Source of the DNA: Guadua angustifolia
Taxonomy: Eukaryota; Streptophyta; Magnoliopsida; Poales; Poaceae
Direction of reading: 5' to 3'
Length of the DNA: 64,000 nt
Assembly: GCA_036346375.1 (NCBI GenBank)
Contig: CM070517.1
Coordinates: forward strand, 14,549,161 to 14,613,160
A model generated the notes under the pieces. That model was not told the DNA's origin. It did not search any database and was given only the letters and a program-made list of their open reading frames with translations. A program made the position numbers and the translations under genes. Of this stretch, positions 34,300 through 46,638 are shown in pieces. Position 1 is the first letter of the stretch. Every line of letters begins with the position of its first letter.

Positions 34300-37200
34300 G
34301 ACATAGGGCGGGTAATATAGCGCTAATTGCTACCTAGAAGGTTAAATAAATCCTAATTAATCACCTAAGTGGTTGTCAAGTTCTACGGTTCGTCTTTATG
34401 CACCTTGCTCGATACGGCTTGTGAGGAGCCCGCCAGACCGTCCTCGGGTTATTTGAATGACCATCGCCCTCATCGATTTGGAGGCTAACAACAGATCATC
34501 GGAGGTGTTCACGATGCTAACACCCAAGCCCAATTAGGACAACAAGTATCCCATTGAATAACTCGATAACAAATCCGGTATTCCCCGGTATGCGACCAAG
34601 CTTCGCCGGATCGCCCAAGATACCGGTTTCCATTGCCATATCAATTCAATTCGCATAAAGGGCAACAAACCCAAAACTTTACTACCGAGACACGAACGCG
34701 AAGCACAACAACGACTAAAAACCAAAGCACAAAGACAAACCAAACAACCACACGAGGCAAGAACTAGCCTAGACTCAGGAAATCTACAAAATTTCGGCAT
34801 GACGCCCCTAGAAGTACGGACATCCACTCAGCAGGCATAAGAAACAAATAATTAACCAAGTATAGCACAACAACCACAAACATGGCATAAGGAGTAGCAT
34901 GGATAGAAGTAACAACTAGACATGAGTTAAGCATAATAATACAACAAGGTTCAACAATGGAAATAGACAAGTATTTAAACAAGCCAAAACATTGTTTTGG
35001 AACCTAACTATACAACAAAATGACATACAATCACCAAGTTAAACCAAAAATAAGACATCTCCGGAAGTGTCCTGCCCTTGAACACTTCCTGGCGTTTGCA
35101 ACGCTGAGCCTAGCTTCTATTCGGTGTCCCGCCCGACCACCGAGAAGTAAAACAGGCAGAACTCACATTCGCCGGGGTACCCACCTGAAAACCACAAAGC
35201 AGAAGCATGAGTACAGAAGGTACTCGCAAGACTTACCTGTGGTCCATATATGACCGACTCGAAGGAATATGCATTTGGATGTAGCAAGGTATAAGCTTAA
35301 GGTAAAAGTGCGGGAAAAGCTTACTTTACTGCATAATCATATTCAACTACACAAATTTCAAGTTTATAGCATTTATGGACAGCACCTATTGCTAGAGTGA
35401 GATCTGAAATTAAACATTAAAGAGAGCAAGTAATAGCATAAACAAGTATCAACATCAAGTATACCACCTAGTTTCAATTTAAGTTATTACTACGTTGAAG
35501 TGTCGGATGATATAAGCGTGCTCATATCCGAGAGCGCTGCAATTGAATCGCTTATTCACCTGCGCAGGGATCATCAATCGCACGACATGTGCCACAAGGA
35601 ACCTCATGTCAACCCTCCTCCCATCCATATCTACTCGTTGAACCATCCTCATGCGGCCGAGCACCTAGCAACCTCCTCGGCGGCTCAAGCCTTGCTTAGC
35701 CCTCGAGAGAGACCTAGGCCTTGCCCTCAACCACGTCCAATCGCATGAGGGCATGACCCATCGGGTAGTATGCCATGAAAGGGTGGCTTACCGTACCATT
35801 ATATCGGGCATGCGATCAACAAAGTGTGCTCGATCAACATGGCAAACAACGGATCGGTCCTTAACCAACACAAAGCGAGACTACGACATTTGAGTCTCCA
35901 CACCCAAATGATCCAACCCTCTCGCCTGGGTCTCAAATTTTCATTTCAAAGCATAATCATAACTATTGCAACCCAATAGTGTGAAGTAAATAAACTCAAG
36001 TGATGGAACCTTTCACCACTTGGCCCATACCCGACATCTAAGCAAACTAAGCATGGACACAATATAAATACCCATATACTAGTTCCAAGGAAGGTATTCA
36101 ATAATTATCAATGAGTGTAGGTGCAACAAGTAGGTTCTAACCCTATCCCACATTTCAATTTCTAATGCATAACCTAACCATCCAATAAGCAAATTATTCA
36201 CTAAAATACAATTATGAATAAGGTTGAACATGCTTAGGTGCTTGCCTTGTGCTTCAGGGTTCTCAACAATAGCCTGGCTCTCCTAAAAGGTAACCCCCTT
36301 AGTCACCGCCACGCCACCCTCCGCGTGCTCGGTCTCTACACGATTACAATGCATATGAAATGAGGTGCATGCAATGCATATGAGATGAAACACTAAATGC
36401 ATCAACCAAGGTAGTTTCCAAAAGTGCAAGAATTCAATTCAATTAAAGAATGAAAGTATAATGGTTAAGCCCCACTTCTAATCTATAACCAAAAATCTGA
36501 AAATAACACGCATACACCCCTAAACAGGCATAACTTTTGAATGCTTAATCAAAAAACTAATTTCTTGGACTCTAAAAGACCACAAGAGGGTGATCTAACT
36601 CTACCATGCATCATAACAATCAGAAAACAATTTTAAAGTTTGCAATTAAACTCTGAACTTCAGCCCCAAAGTCTGAAATTTTCAGCACAGACTGATTTCA
36701 GGACAGCATTGATACAAATGGCCATAACTTTTTGATCACTTAATCAAATTGAGCAAACTCAGATCCTAGACGACCACAAGACATAAACCTACCACTTAGC
36801 TTTGGCCAATCACCTAGATTCTGCTCAAAGAATTTCCAGTTCGGCCAGGAACAGAGAACAGTTTCAGTGTTCAGAAGTTTCAGAGTTTCAGAACAGCATG
36901 CACAAATTTCATCATATAAATTACTATACTTAACGGAATTGAGTAAAGGATGACATTTTTACAATCTACACAAAATTTTCTACAACTTCTGAGGCAAAAT
37001 TAATTTTTAATTCGGCCTCTAACTAATTTTAATTCGCAGCTCAAGTTTCAGCTCCATATTTTCAGCATTTTCAGAGCAGCACGCACTAAAATCAACATAA
37101 CATTCAGCTGGATTAACGAAATTGAGTGATTCTAGTTGGAGATGAAAGATAATTCCATTACCCACAACTTTCTCTACAGTCAACCTAGCAGAAAATGCTC

Positions 37201-37972
37201 ATAACTTGCTCAAATCAACCCGAAACAGTAGCTACGAAATCTACTCAAAAATTCAGAACTTTGCTCCAAACCCTAGAGTGTTGTTTCCCCACCCAAATCC
37301 CAAATCTCTACTCACCATAGCCCCCAACTCCACCATTGCTGCCCCCAAAACCAGGAAACACCAAACCCTAACCCTAGGGAGAGCCTCACCTCAAGGGAGT
37401 GGAGGTGGGAGAGGAGGAGCTGCACTTGGAGGAGGGAGGCCGGCTTGGTGAGGTGCTGAGAGGAGGGTGCCACCTTGGAGAACAGCAGGGGGAGGCGCCA
37501 GCTTGAGGACAGCAAGGGGGAGGTGGCACCTTTGAGAAGTGCTGGAGGCGCTGCTTGGGAAAGAAGAAGGAGCCAGGAAGAGTGCTGCTCGGTTGCTTTG
37601 GGGAGGAAAGAAAGGACAGGGGGGCGGCTGGAGGGGAAGAAAAAGAAAAGGGGTTTCGGCTGGGGAGGGAACTCCAAGAAAATAGTGCTTGGGAAGGCTG
37701 GCTTGGGAGGAGAACTCCAGGAAAAGAAGTGCTGATTTGGTTTGATTGCACCATTTCTTTTGTTTTGTGCTCAAGTGACCCCACTAGTAACAAAAATGAG
37801 AATGGCTAAGTCCCCAAAATGTTAAGCTCTTAATTTTTGCTAAGTTTGAAAATTCTTCTAAGTGGCAGTTTAGAACCTTGACTAAAGTCGGAAATTGATC
37901 TCAAATGCGGCCAAAACTCGGTTGGCGCTAATGTTAGCCGCAGAAGCCGAATTCGAATTTGGGGCCATGACA
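34300..37972 (-). repeat. 5' LTR (and leader) of C, inner border uncertain
   Basis: The outer end, TGTCATGGCCCCAAATTCG on the - strand, is sharp at 37972. The interior shows an LTR-like mix of a GC-rich purine zone (37400-37720) and AT-rich blocks. I could not find the CA end or a primer site, so 34300 is only a rough limit; 34033-34300 is leader. No ORF here is convincing. Confidence 0.5.
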
Positions 37973-39180
37973 TTATCTTAGGAATGGATTGGCTTTCCAA
38001 GCATAAGGCTGTTTTGGATTGTGGCCAAAGAATGGTGACCCTAGAAAGCCCTAGCGGCAAGAAAGTGGAAGTGCATGCAACTGCAGTTCGTGATGGTCAG
38101 TTAATGGTAAATAGTGTGAAGGTTGCTAACCTGGAAGATGTGCCAGTAGCTAGAGAATTTCCCGAAGTATTCCCTGAAGATTTACCAGGCATGCCGCCGG
38201 ATCGAGGCATCGAATTCGTTATTGAGTTAGTACCTGGAACAACACCAATAGCAAAGAGGTCGTATCGGATGCCGACCGATGAGCTAGTAGAAATGAAGAA
38301 GCAAATTAAGGAATTGCTTGAAAAAGGGTTTGTTCGAGCAAGTTCTTCCCCGTGTGTAGCGCCAGTGTTGTTCGTCAAAAAGAAAGATGGAAGTATGAGG
38401 ATGTGCATTGACTATCGTGCACTTAATGAAGTGACGATCAAGAATAAGTACCCCTTGCCTAGGATTGATGATTTATTTGATCAATTGAGAGGAGCAGGAA
38501 TTTTCTCCAAGATAGATCTCCGATCAGGGTATCATCAACTGAAGATTCGAGAGGAAGATATACCGAAGACCTCATTCTCAACCCGTTATGGACATTATGA
38601 GTTTACAGTCATGTCCGTTGGACTGACAAATGCCCCTGCATATTTCATGAATATGACGAATAAAGTATTCATGGACTATCTGGATAAATTTGTGGTTGTC
38701 TTTATAGACGATATTCTTATGTACTCCAAGTCGGAAGAGGAGCACGCGGAACATTTGAGATTGGTATTAGAGAAGTTGCGAGAACAACAATTATATGCCA
38801 AAATCAGCAAGTGTGATTTTTGGAAAGAGAAGGTAGAATTCCTTGGCCACGTAATAACCGCTAAAGGAGTCGCGGTGGATCCAAGTAAAGTAGAAGCTGT
38901 GTTGCATTGGGAGCAGCCAAAGACAGTTACTCAAATCCGTAGTTTCCTGGGAATGGCGGGATATTACCGCCGGTTCATAGAAGGATTTTCGACGATTGCA
39001 AGACCCCTTACGCAATTGTTGAAGAAAGAAAAGAAGTTTGCATGGGCGCTTGAGTGCGAAAGGAGTTTTGAGGAGTTAAAGAAGCGATTAACATCTCGCA
39101 CCGTGTTAGTATTGCGGATGTGCAGTGTAGCTTTGACATATCTTGTGATGCCTCGAGCATGGGTCTTGGTTGTGTGTTGA
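37973..39180 (+). pseudogene. Protease tail and RT of B
   Basis: Picks up inside the protease at ILGMDWLSKHKAVLDCGQ, then EVFPEDLPGMPPDRGIEFVI and PIAKRSYRMPTDELVEMKKQ. RT blocks follow: MRMCIDYRALNEVTIKNKYP, FSKIDLRSGYHQLKI, VGLTNAPAYFMNM, catalytic FIDDILMYS (38700-38726), CDFWKEKVEFLGHVITAKGV, FLGMAGYYRRFIEGF. It is open for 398 codons until a frameshift near 39110 at the start of RNase H. Confidence 0.9.
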
Positions 39181-39480
39181 TGCAGAATGGCAAAGTAGTG
39201 GCTTATGCATCAAGGCAGTTGAGGCCGCGCGAAGGGAATTATCCAACGCATGACTTGGAATTTGCAGCGGTAGTGCATGCTTTAAAGATATGGCGTCATT
39301 ATCTCATTGGAAATAGATGTGAGATATATACGGATCATAAGAGTTTGAAGTATATCTTCACTCAGTCGGAACTCAATATGAGGCAAAGAAGATGGTTGGG
39401 CGATCAAGGATTATAACGTCGAATTCATTATCATCCGGAAAAGCTAATGTGGTGGCGATGCTTTGAGTCGTAAGAGCCAC
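39120..39480 (+). pseudogene. RNase H of B
   Basis: FDISCDASSMGLGCVLMQNG, HDLEFAAVVHALKIWRHYLI, YTDHKSLKYIFTQSELNMRQ and, after a one-base change of frame near 39410, HYHPEKANVVA. Gypsy-type RNase H with its D-E-D residues present. Confidence 0.85.
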
Positions 39481-41035
39481 AGTGTAAATGCAATAGAAGC
39501 CAGCGAACAACCGAAGTTGTGTGAAGAATTTCGGAAGTTGGGATTGGAGGTGGTGCCGCAAGGATTCGTAGCTGCCTTGGAAGTAAAGCCGACCCTTGAG
39601 GATCGAATTAGAGAAAGGCAAAGTAAAGATGAGAAGATCAGCAAGATTAAGTCTAAGAAAGAAGAAGGTTTAGCCGAAGATTTCTCTGTGGATGAGCAAG
39701 AAACTCTGTGGTTTAAAGGACGAATTTGTGTGCCGGACGAGAAAGATCTTAAGCAGTTGATTCTAGAAGAAACACATGATTCCAAGTATTCTATACATCC
39801 AGGAAGTGCCAAGATGTATTAGGATCTTAAGAAGAGATTCTGGTGGCCAAGTATGAAGCGTGAAGTGGCGGAGCATGTTGCATTGTGTGATATATGTCAG
39901 AGGGTAAAAGCGATGCACCAAAAGCCCGCAGGACTATTGCAACCATTGAAGATTCCGGAATGGAAATGGGAGGAAATTGGTATGGATTTCATCACTGGGT
40001 TGCCCAAGACTCAAAGGGGTTATGATTCCATATGGGTCATCATTGATCGGTTGACCAAGGTTGCTCACTTTATCCCAGTGAAGACAACCTATTCCGGGGA
40101 TTGATTGACAGAGTTATACATGTCAAGAATTGTATGCTTACATGGTGTGCCTAAGAAAATTGTATCGGATTGAGGTACTCAATTTACCTCAAGATTTTGA
40201 GAGAAATTGCATGAAGCAATGGGGACCCGTCTGAATTTCAGCACTGCTTATCATCCACAGACAGATGGTCAGACAGAAAGAGTAAACCAGATTTTGGAAG
40301 ATATGTTGAGAGCATGTGCGATATCTTATAGCACATCTTGGGATAAATATTTGCCATATGCAGAGTTCAGTTATAATAATAGTTACCAGGCTAGCTTGCA
40401 AATGTCGCCATTTGAAGCCTTATATGGTCGTGCTTGTCGTACCCCGTTAAATTGGAACGAGACAGGGGAGCGTTCAGTGTTTGGACCTGAGTTGCTCAGG
40501 GAGGCTGAAGAACAAGTTGCGATGATCGAGAAAAATCAAAACAAAGACATCCAAGGCGTAAGAGTTATGCTGACAATCGCCGGTGAGAGTTGAGTTTCGA
40601 ACCCAATGATTTCGTGTATCTCAAAGTCACTCCCCTGAAAGGTGTGAAAAGGTTCAACGTTAAAGGAAAGCTTGCACCTAGATATGTTGGACCATTTAAA
40701 ATTCTGAGCGGCCGAGGAGAGGTTACGTATCAGTTGGAGTTGACACAGTCATTAGCAGGAGTCCACAATGTGTTCCATGTGTCCCAGCTCAAGAAATGTC
40801 TTAGAGTGCCAGCAGAGCAAATGCCATTGGAAGCCATTGAATTGCAAGAGGACTTGAACTACAAAGAGCAGCCGATTAAGATTTTGGATGTAATGGGCGT
40901 AGGACCAGAAACAAGTCTACTCGCTTTGCGAGTCCAATGGAGTAACCACTCGTAAAACGAAGCAACACAGGGAGCGTGAAGAAGATTTGAAGGCAGAATT
41001 CCCAAACCTATTCTCCAGCCAGCCCTAAATCTCGG
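39463..41035 (+). pseudogene. Integrase and decayed chromodomain of B
   Basis: Linker SEQPKLCEEFRKLGLEVVPQ; zinc-binding HDSKYSIHPGSAKMY...VALCDICQRVK; core GMDFITGLPKTQRGYDS (first D), the second D in a GTQFTSRF block (about 40164-40197) and TDGQTERVNQILEDM (E, about 40262). In-frame stops at 39820-39822, 40102-40104, about 40171 and about 40198 are mostly C-to-T or G-to-A changes of Gln, Arg or Trp codons. The C-terminal part has LAPRYVGPFKILSGRGEVTY and VHNVFHVSQLKKCL, then IKILDV...VQWSNHS, the beginning of a chromodomain that ends early at a stop near 40955. Confidence 0.87.
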
Positions 41036-41047
41036 GCGAGATTCCGT

Positions 41048-41060
41048 TAATGGGGAGGTT
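41048..41060 (+). promoter_or_regulatory. Polypurine tract of B
   Basis: taatggggaggtt directly before the 3' LTR; the site for plus-strand priming. Confidence 0.7.
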
Positions 41061-44000
41061 TGTAACATCCCAATTTTGACTTTTCAATTATTAAATATTA
41101 TTTTTTGCAATTTATGATTTTTGTGAATTTTCTGGATTTATTTGTATTTTCTCGAGATTTATTGGAATTATTTTGAATTAAAATATAATACCTTTTGTGG
41201 AGAAATAATTATAAAAAGAAATATTTAAAATAAAGTTTTACCCGAAATATTTTATTTAAGTCTAGAATGTCTCAAAGTATTTTTGAGAATTTTCTTGAAT
41301 TTTTAAAGTATTTTACTACCTAAATAAATTAATCTATTTTCTCGATTATTTTTAATCGGAAAACCCAAAATTTCACGTGAACAGTGTTGGGCCCGGCCCA
41401 TTCTCTGTCTTGGATCGGTAGGAGTTAATGCGGCGTCGTCGGATCGAAATCGCCTGACCGACATCACCCATACTGCTTTGGAAGCCCTAGGGCGTCGCGA
41501 GTGAGGCCGATTCGATCGCCACGCGTCGTTCATCGGTCGTCGTCTCGAGCCGTCTCGAGCGGACTCAGAGCTTGTGCCGTCGCCGCCATGGACTCTGCGT
41601 CGAGCCTTGCCTTATCCGGCCGCCATGCGCTATAAAGGGGGGAACACCGAGTGCGCTAAGTCCCAAGTCGCACAAACTCCGAGCCCTAGCACGTGAAACG
41701 CGTAGCCGCCAAATCCGAAGCTTTCGCGGCGCCGCCGCAAGTCGTGTTTAAATCGATTAGACACCGTCAAAGGATCGTTTAGTCGCCAGGTAGGTTTTCG
41801 AACTCGCCGCATTCGGCGCATCTCGCGTCGCACCGGAGTTCCACGAACACCGCCGGGAGGAGATCGTCGCGAAGGTCGCCGCCACCGAGAAGAAAGCCGC
41901 GCCGACGAACCAAGACTCAAAACCGAATCCGGCGTGTCATCGTGTTGGCGGCGTTGAGGTGAGTAAGGTGGTGCTGTCGCCGCTCGCCATCGGTGACTAT
42001 AGGGCCGCGCGCGCCGCCATCCGACGTGGGGTGATGCTTCGTCGACACGTGTCCGCCACGTCTGGTTCTACCTGAGGTGGCATCGAGTTGGCGCTACGTC
42101 GGTGCACGCGTGTGCGCGCACGGTGGCAGCGTGGGGCCCAGTTGTCGATGTGCGGGTTTCCGGGACCGCGATGTCGTGCTAACTAACGAAGCCGAGAAGA
42201 TGGCGTCGGTGACGCCATAAATACGATTTTCTTTACAAAAATAATTCGGAATATTTTGATTTTCTGATTTTATGGATTTTTCAGGAATTTGAAACTTCCG
42301 AGAACTCGTTCTCCCTCATACGAACTCCGATTTAGGTGATTCAAATTCCTAAAAATTTATAAAATTGAGATCTTTCTAATGGTGGCTTTTTTTTGAATTT
42401 TTGAGTTTGTTTGTTCTTTGGTTTTGGTTTTTATTTGCTTTCTCTCTCGATTCGCGTAGACGTTGAATTGTGCGACGCTTCGGAGGAGGAGCTACCAACT
42501 CCAGAACAGTTTCTAGACCACGACCAGGAGCTTAACCAAGGCAAGTTGTGCTTTGATCATGTTGCACCCATAAATTAGATTGCATGCTATTTTGATTTAC
42601 CTTATCACTCGTTATTTTATGTGTATAAATGATTTCAACATAAGTTTGGGATTAGCTACCGTACCCTTTGAATTACACCCTACCTTGCTAGTTGTATGCC
42701 ATGATCCACTTGTCACCCTAGGTTGGTTTACTATAGTTGGTTAATAACAAAATCAACATGGATGGTTAGAACGAACTAGAGTGCTTAGCCATGCCACGTC
42801 ATCACATGTACATGAAATATTGATTATTAATCTTGACTAATGGAATATGGAACATTATCATGGATATGTGTGTCATGTGTGGTCACACGAGAAGATTGAG
42901 TTGTTGTGGCGAGGAGGTCATAGCGATGTTGAATTGTGTAAAGCATGTGATGCTTGGTAATCAATCGGTGGTAATCATTTTTATTGAAGCAAGTGGAAAG
43001 GGCGGGTGTGGGGGTGGGCTCGGTGGAGCCGAGGGTATGTGCAAGTCTTGCTTTAATCAATCCTAAGGACTTAACCTTGCGAGCCTTTGACTGAGTCAAT
43101 CATGCAACCACATATACTGTTATGGGGCTGCCTAGTGACTAATTTGCAAATGCTTAACTTGAGTGCTATCGTGGTGGCGTGAGACACAGGTGGTGGTAAC
43201 CATCCTTGCTTTCTGGAGTGGCTCACATGGCGCAAGAGGGGGCCTGTTGTGGTGGTGTAACCCTTGAGTGTTGAAACCTTAGCGGGTAGCCTTGGGTTAA
43301 GAGGATGCATTGTAAAGGCTTTGTTATAATCATTCACCGTGTGGTGCATGGTTGTATCATGTGGGTAAAGTGCATAACCTCTGCGAGTGTACAAACTATT
43401 GAATAGTCGTGCTCACGGTATTGAGCAATGCTCAAGAATTACAGTCAAGGGTTAGTTTAATAAAATGAACAACTAAAGGGGATGGCAGGATGCCATGTGT
43501 TTAATGGAACTTGACTTAGGAAGGAAACTTGGTTTATTTAAGAATCATTGAATCTACTTACTTGGTATTATTTGTTTCTTGTTTTTTAATCTACATTATG
43601 TATGTGTTCTTAAATCTTTCTTCGCAAATGAACCCCTTAGCCATACCTTTGGAATAAGCCTGCATATAGCTATGATAGAATTGCATTTTGTGCACAACTT
43701 GTTGAGTACGTGTTGATGTACTCACTCTTGCTTAACAACCAACAACAGTGGAGGAGTCATCGCCCGTGTTGGAGGAGGATTTCCAGGTGGATACGAGTCA
43801 CTTGGCCAAGCCTTGTTAGTCGCCTGTGGTGTACTGATGAGTCACTACATTTTCTACTATTTTTCCGCTGCAATCGTCTCATTTTACCTTAGTCTTGCCA
43901 TGCGTGGCCAAATAAATGTAAGTGATCATAAGATCATACACTAGTCATAATAAATAAATGAAGTCTTATTATTCTTATCGTTGTGTATGATGTGATGCTT

Positions 44001-44091
44001 ACCGATGTTAAGCTATGTGCACTAGCGATTGATCACAGGACTAGTCACGGTAAACACAGTGGGTCCGAATGGGTGAATTCGGGTCTTTACA
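41061..44091 (+). repeat. 3' LTR of B
   Basis: TGTAACATCCC to GGGTCTTTACA, 3031 bp, followed by TSD AGGGC (44092-44096). It carries the empty site for K at about 43333-43335 and a TATA box near 41628-41642. Confidence 0.93.
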
Positions 44092-44096
44092 AGGGC

Positions 44097-45874
44097 TGAG
44101 GAATCTCTTCGGGTAAAGGATCAGCGGTAGGACTGGCGGCGGCCTCAAAAGACGCATCCTGGCTAGTCGGCTTAGGAGGCGTGTCTTGGGCAGTCGGCTC
44201 CGGAGGGGTCGGTGGCCGGGGGCTGGTTGGGTCCAAGTCGGCCTCAATGTCCATGGTCGCGGTGGCACGTGGAAGACCGGTCACCAACTGCTCCACGGCC
44301 GCCTCGGTGGTGGCAGGCTCGGCTACGTCCAATGCACAGACCTCCGGTGCACCCGCAACGCATTCAGCAGCCTTTCCCTCCAGCTCCTGGCACAGTATGT
44401 CCACAGGAATCTTGCTGGCGGGCTCCCTGGAGAAGTAATCAGTCAAGACAAAGTGTGAAGAAGAAGAGAAAGAGCAAGCAAACTCACTTGCCGGATCTCG
44501 TTATTTTGAACGACGAGTTCTTCCGGGCAGAAGCACCACCGGTAGAAGAACCAGTCTGCACGCCTGCAGAGGAGAGCAAAGGGTCCCCGGTCGGACGTGG
44601 AGGCAAAGGCGCACTGTCAGTCGAGTACCGTGCCGGCGGCTTAGGCGCCACTCGGGTCACGGATTGGCCTGAAGATGATGAAGTAGAGACACGTTTGTTG
44701 CCGCCTTTTTCCTCTCCTCCTTGGACATCTGGACAGCTGGACGTTTTCCCCTGGCTGAGGGGTCTTCAACTTCGGTTGCCTTACTCTTCTTGGCGATGGG
44801 AGTCGGGGATGAGGAGCGGGCAGGCCGACTCCGCTTGGCGCTTTTGTGCCTTTGAAACTCGAGCAAGGCGCGTCGAGAAAAAGAAGGCATCGCGATCCTG
44901 CGGTGTAGACGGCATAGTTTCAATCACAGCCAAACACCAACCAAGAGGTTCAGATTCAAGGGAGCAAGAAGGCATCTTACTGGAGGTGGCGGGTTCGATT
45001 TCTTGAAGGGCTTTGGGCATCCCTCGTTGTTGATCCGGATGCCCGGAGCAAACAAATCGGCCACACGATCAAGAAGTTCCTTCCTTGGAATTGGCTCAGG
45101 TACCTCCCGGGTAGGATCGCTTGGTCCTTCATGTGCATATCCAAGATGAACCCGTTCCTTAATAGGCTGGACTCGGCGTGAGCCAAAATTGAGGACGACG
45201 ACTACCCTAGTGAGTCCGTCCTTCTTCAAATCAACAATCATGCACAAAAGGTCTACCACTTGGTCCATCCCTTCACCCGTGGGATGCGAGGTCCAATTGA
45301 TCGATGGCTCGGGAGGCGCTCCGGAAAAAGCAGGCAAAGAGGGTTTGGAATTGGAGTAATAAAACCATTCCTGGTGCCAGCCTTTGTTGGAACTTCTGAA
45401 AGGAATGGCCAAGTAAGCTTTCATCAGGCCATCCCTTAGCTGGAAACCGGCACCTCCAACTGTTTTGGGGGATTTTTTGCTGGGGAAAGGCTTAAGAAGG
45501 AAAAGGTGACGAAAAAGATTGAAATGTGGGCGAACGCCAAGAAATGCCTCACAAAGGTGAACGAAAATGGCAATTTGAAAGATGGAATTGGGATTGAGAT
45601 AAGTCAATTTAATTCCATAAAATTCAAGAAGGCCTCAAAAGAAGGGGCAAGCGGGATGGCCAAATCCGCGCAAAAAGAAAGATTCGAAGACAACCACTTC
45701 TTCGGTGCGAGGAGTAGGGCAAGATTCACCGGCGGCGGGACGAAAGAGCAAAACCAGTGGGGGAAAAACGCCGGCGTGAACCAATTCCTCCAACCGCTTC
45801 TCTGTCGTCACGGAGATAGCCCAATCCTTGGCCGACGCGGATGAAGAAGCATCCTCGGGAGATGGAGAAGGCAT
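44097..45874 (-). pseudogene. 5' exons of the antisense gene of A ('putative gypsy type transposon' domain)
   Basis: Starts at ATG 45874 (MPSPSPEDASSSASAKDW), downstream of a TATA-like box at 46026-46035. It contains TTEKRLEELVHAGVFPPLVL, VVVFESFFLRGFG, an in-frame TGA at 45635-45637, then NSIFQIAIFVHLCEAFLGVR and VGGAGFQLRDG, the 'putative gypsy type transposon' domain. A second open exon carries a basic, nuclear-signal-like stretch (RPARSSSPTPIAKKSKA, about 44790-44840). A 61-nt GT-AG intron lies at 44427-44487. The next exon (EPASKIPVDILCQELEG onward) runs to the insertion point of B at 44097, and its frame carries straight on at 21564. A further intron is likely near 44900-44985. Function unknown. 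Confidence 0.7.
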
Positions 45875-46023
45875 TTTGTAGGAGAGACTATCCTGCGATT
45901 GTGCCGGATTGAGAAGATGAAGGTCGCTAACCCTAGCGGCAGATTTTGCGAGGGGAACACTGAACAAAAAGAAGAGGAGGGAGTGAATGAGCACAGGCAC
46001 GAAAACCGCTCGATGCTTTGGCT

Positions 46024-46037
46024 CCATATTTATAGGG
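46024..46037 (-). promoter_or_regulatory. TATA-like box of the antisense gene of A
   Basis: ccctataaatatgg on the - strand, about 155 bp upstream of ATG 45874. Position and form resemble the box at 4897-4908 in element G. Confidence 0.5.
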
Positions 46038-46039
46038 AA

Positions 46040-46623
46040 CGATGCTATCCCTTCACTTTAAGCGGGAAAACGCTTCGCTCTATGCATAACTTGAGGGTTG
46101 CCCTAGGGCACACTTCAAGATGGGCCTAAGGCTGCCTGCAGTGAATCACTGCGTATAGGCTCAATTGGGCCGAAAATTAATTTGGAAAATGGTACGCCCC
46201 ATGATGGGCCAAGAGCCAATGACCGCATTAGACGGGATTTGGGTACCTTCCAAACATAGACATCCCCTTATGATATGCCGTATAACGGGCCATATGCTGG
46301 ACACCGTTTGAAACGGGATCAGATATCATAAAGATAGTCTAAAAAAAAGCAAAATTTGGTGGTACGCCTCATGACAGGCCAATAGCTATGCGCTCAGGCG
46401 TACAGGTGCCCCGCGGCTAAAACCCAACTTGAGCGGAGATATTCTCCAAACCGAGTTGCGTGCTGATCCAAAAATAAATCAGGTTGGGAACCACTCGGAA
46501 TAATGCCACGTGGAGTTCTGACGAGTCCTTCACGGCCTACTCGCCTACTGTAGAGCACTCGGCGGTGCGCAAGGCCAGTCGGGAAGCCTTGGAAGAAAGA
46601 AAAAGAGGCAATCCAACCGCGAA
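46040..46623. other. 3' untranslated region of A
   Basis: No gene. Repeated short phrases 'gatgggccaagagccaatgac' / 'atgacaggccaatagctatg' near 46200 and 46370 suggest old internal duplications. It lies between the antisense promoter and the polypurine tract. Confidence 0.5.
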
Positions 46624-46638
46624 GCACTCGGGGGCTAC
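46624..46638 (+). promoter_or_regulatory. Polypurine tract of A
   Basis: gcactcgggggctac directly before the 3' LTR. The same core precedes the LTR of G and recurs internally at 19071, 19208 and 19391. Confidence 0.7.

Larger units (their letters stand above)
30991..37972 (-). mobile_element. Element C: reversed, 3'-deleted Ty3/gypsy element inside B
   Basis: On the - strand, from 37972 leftward: 5' LTR (starts TGTCATGGCCCC), leader, gag, protease, RT and RNase H, ending abruptly at 30991 within the linker before integrase. Integrase and the 3' LTR are absent. The same junction has cost B its zinc knuckle and protease start, so one deletion can explain both losses. B's coding sequence resumes at 37973. 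Confidence 0.8.
21570..44091 (+). mobile_element. Element B: complete chromovirus-type Ty3/gypsy retrotransposon
   Basis: LTRs 21570-28977 and 41061-44091 (TGTAACATCCC...), TSD AGGGC at 21565-21569 and 44092-44096, primer site TGGTATCAGAGC at 28982-28993, an upstream leader ORF, gag, then (after inserted element C) the tail of protease, RT, RNase H, integrase and a decayed chromodomain, and a polypurine tract tggggagg before the 3' LTR. It is inserted in the antisense gene of A. Without K (23839-28220) and C (30991-37972) it would be about 11.2 kb, less a deleted gag-protease segment. Confidence 0.93.

Noticed and set aside
37206..37809. Several ORFs of 80-135 codons on both strands
   Set aside because: Purine-rich low-complexity part of the LTR of C; translations are Ser/Pro/Leu or Gly/Lys runs without domain content.
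44181..45006. 264-codon + strand ORF
   Set aside because: Shadow of the antisense gene of A; the composition (Pro/Arg/Ser) is what an overlapping GC-rich frame gives.
45874..46027. Upstream in-frame ATG at 46027 as the start of the antisense gene of A
   Set aside because: It lies on top of the TATA-like box and so would be upstream of any transcript from it; ATG 45874 is preferred.
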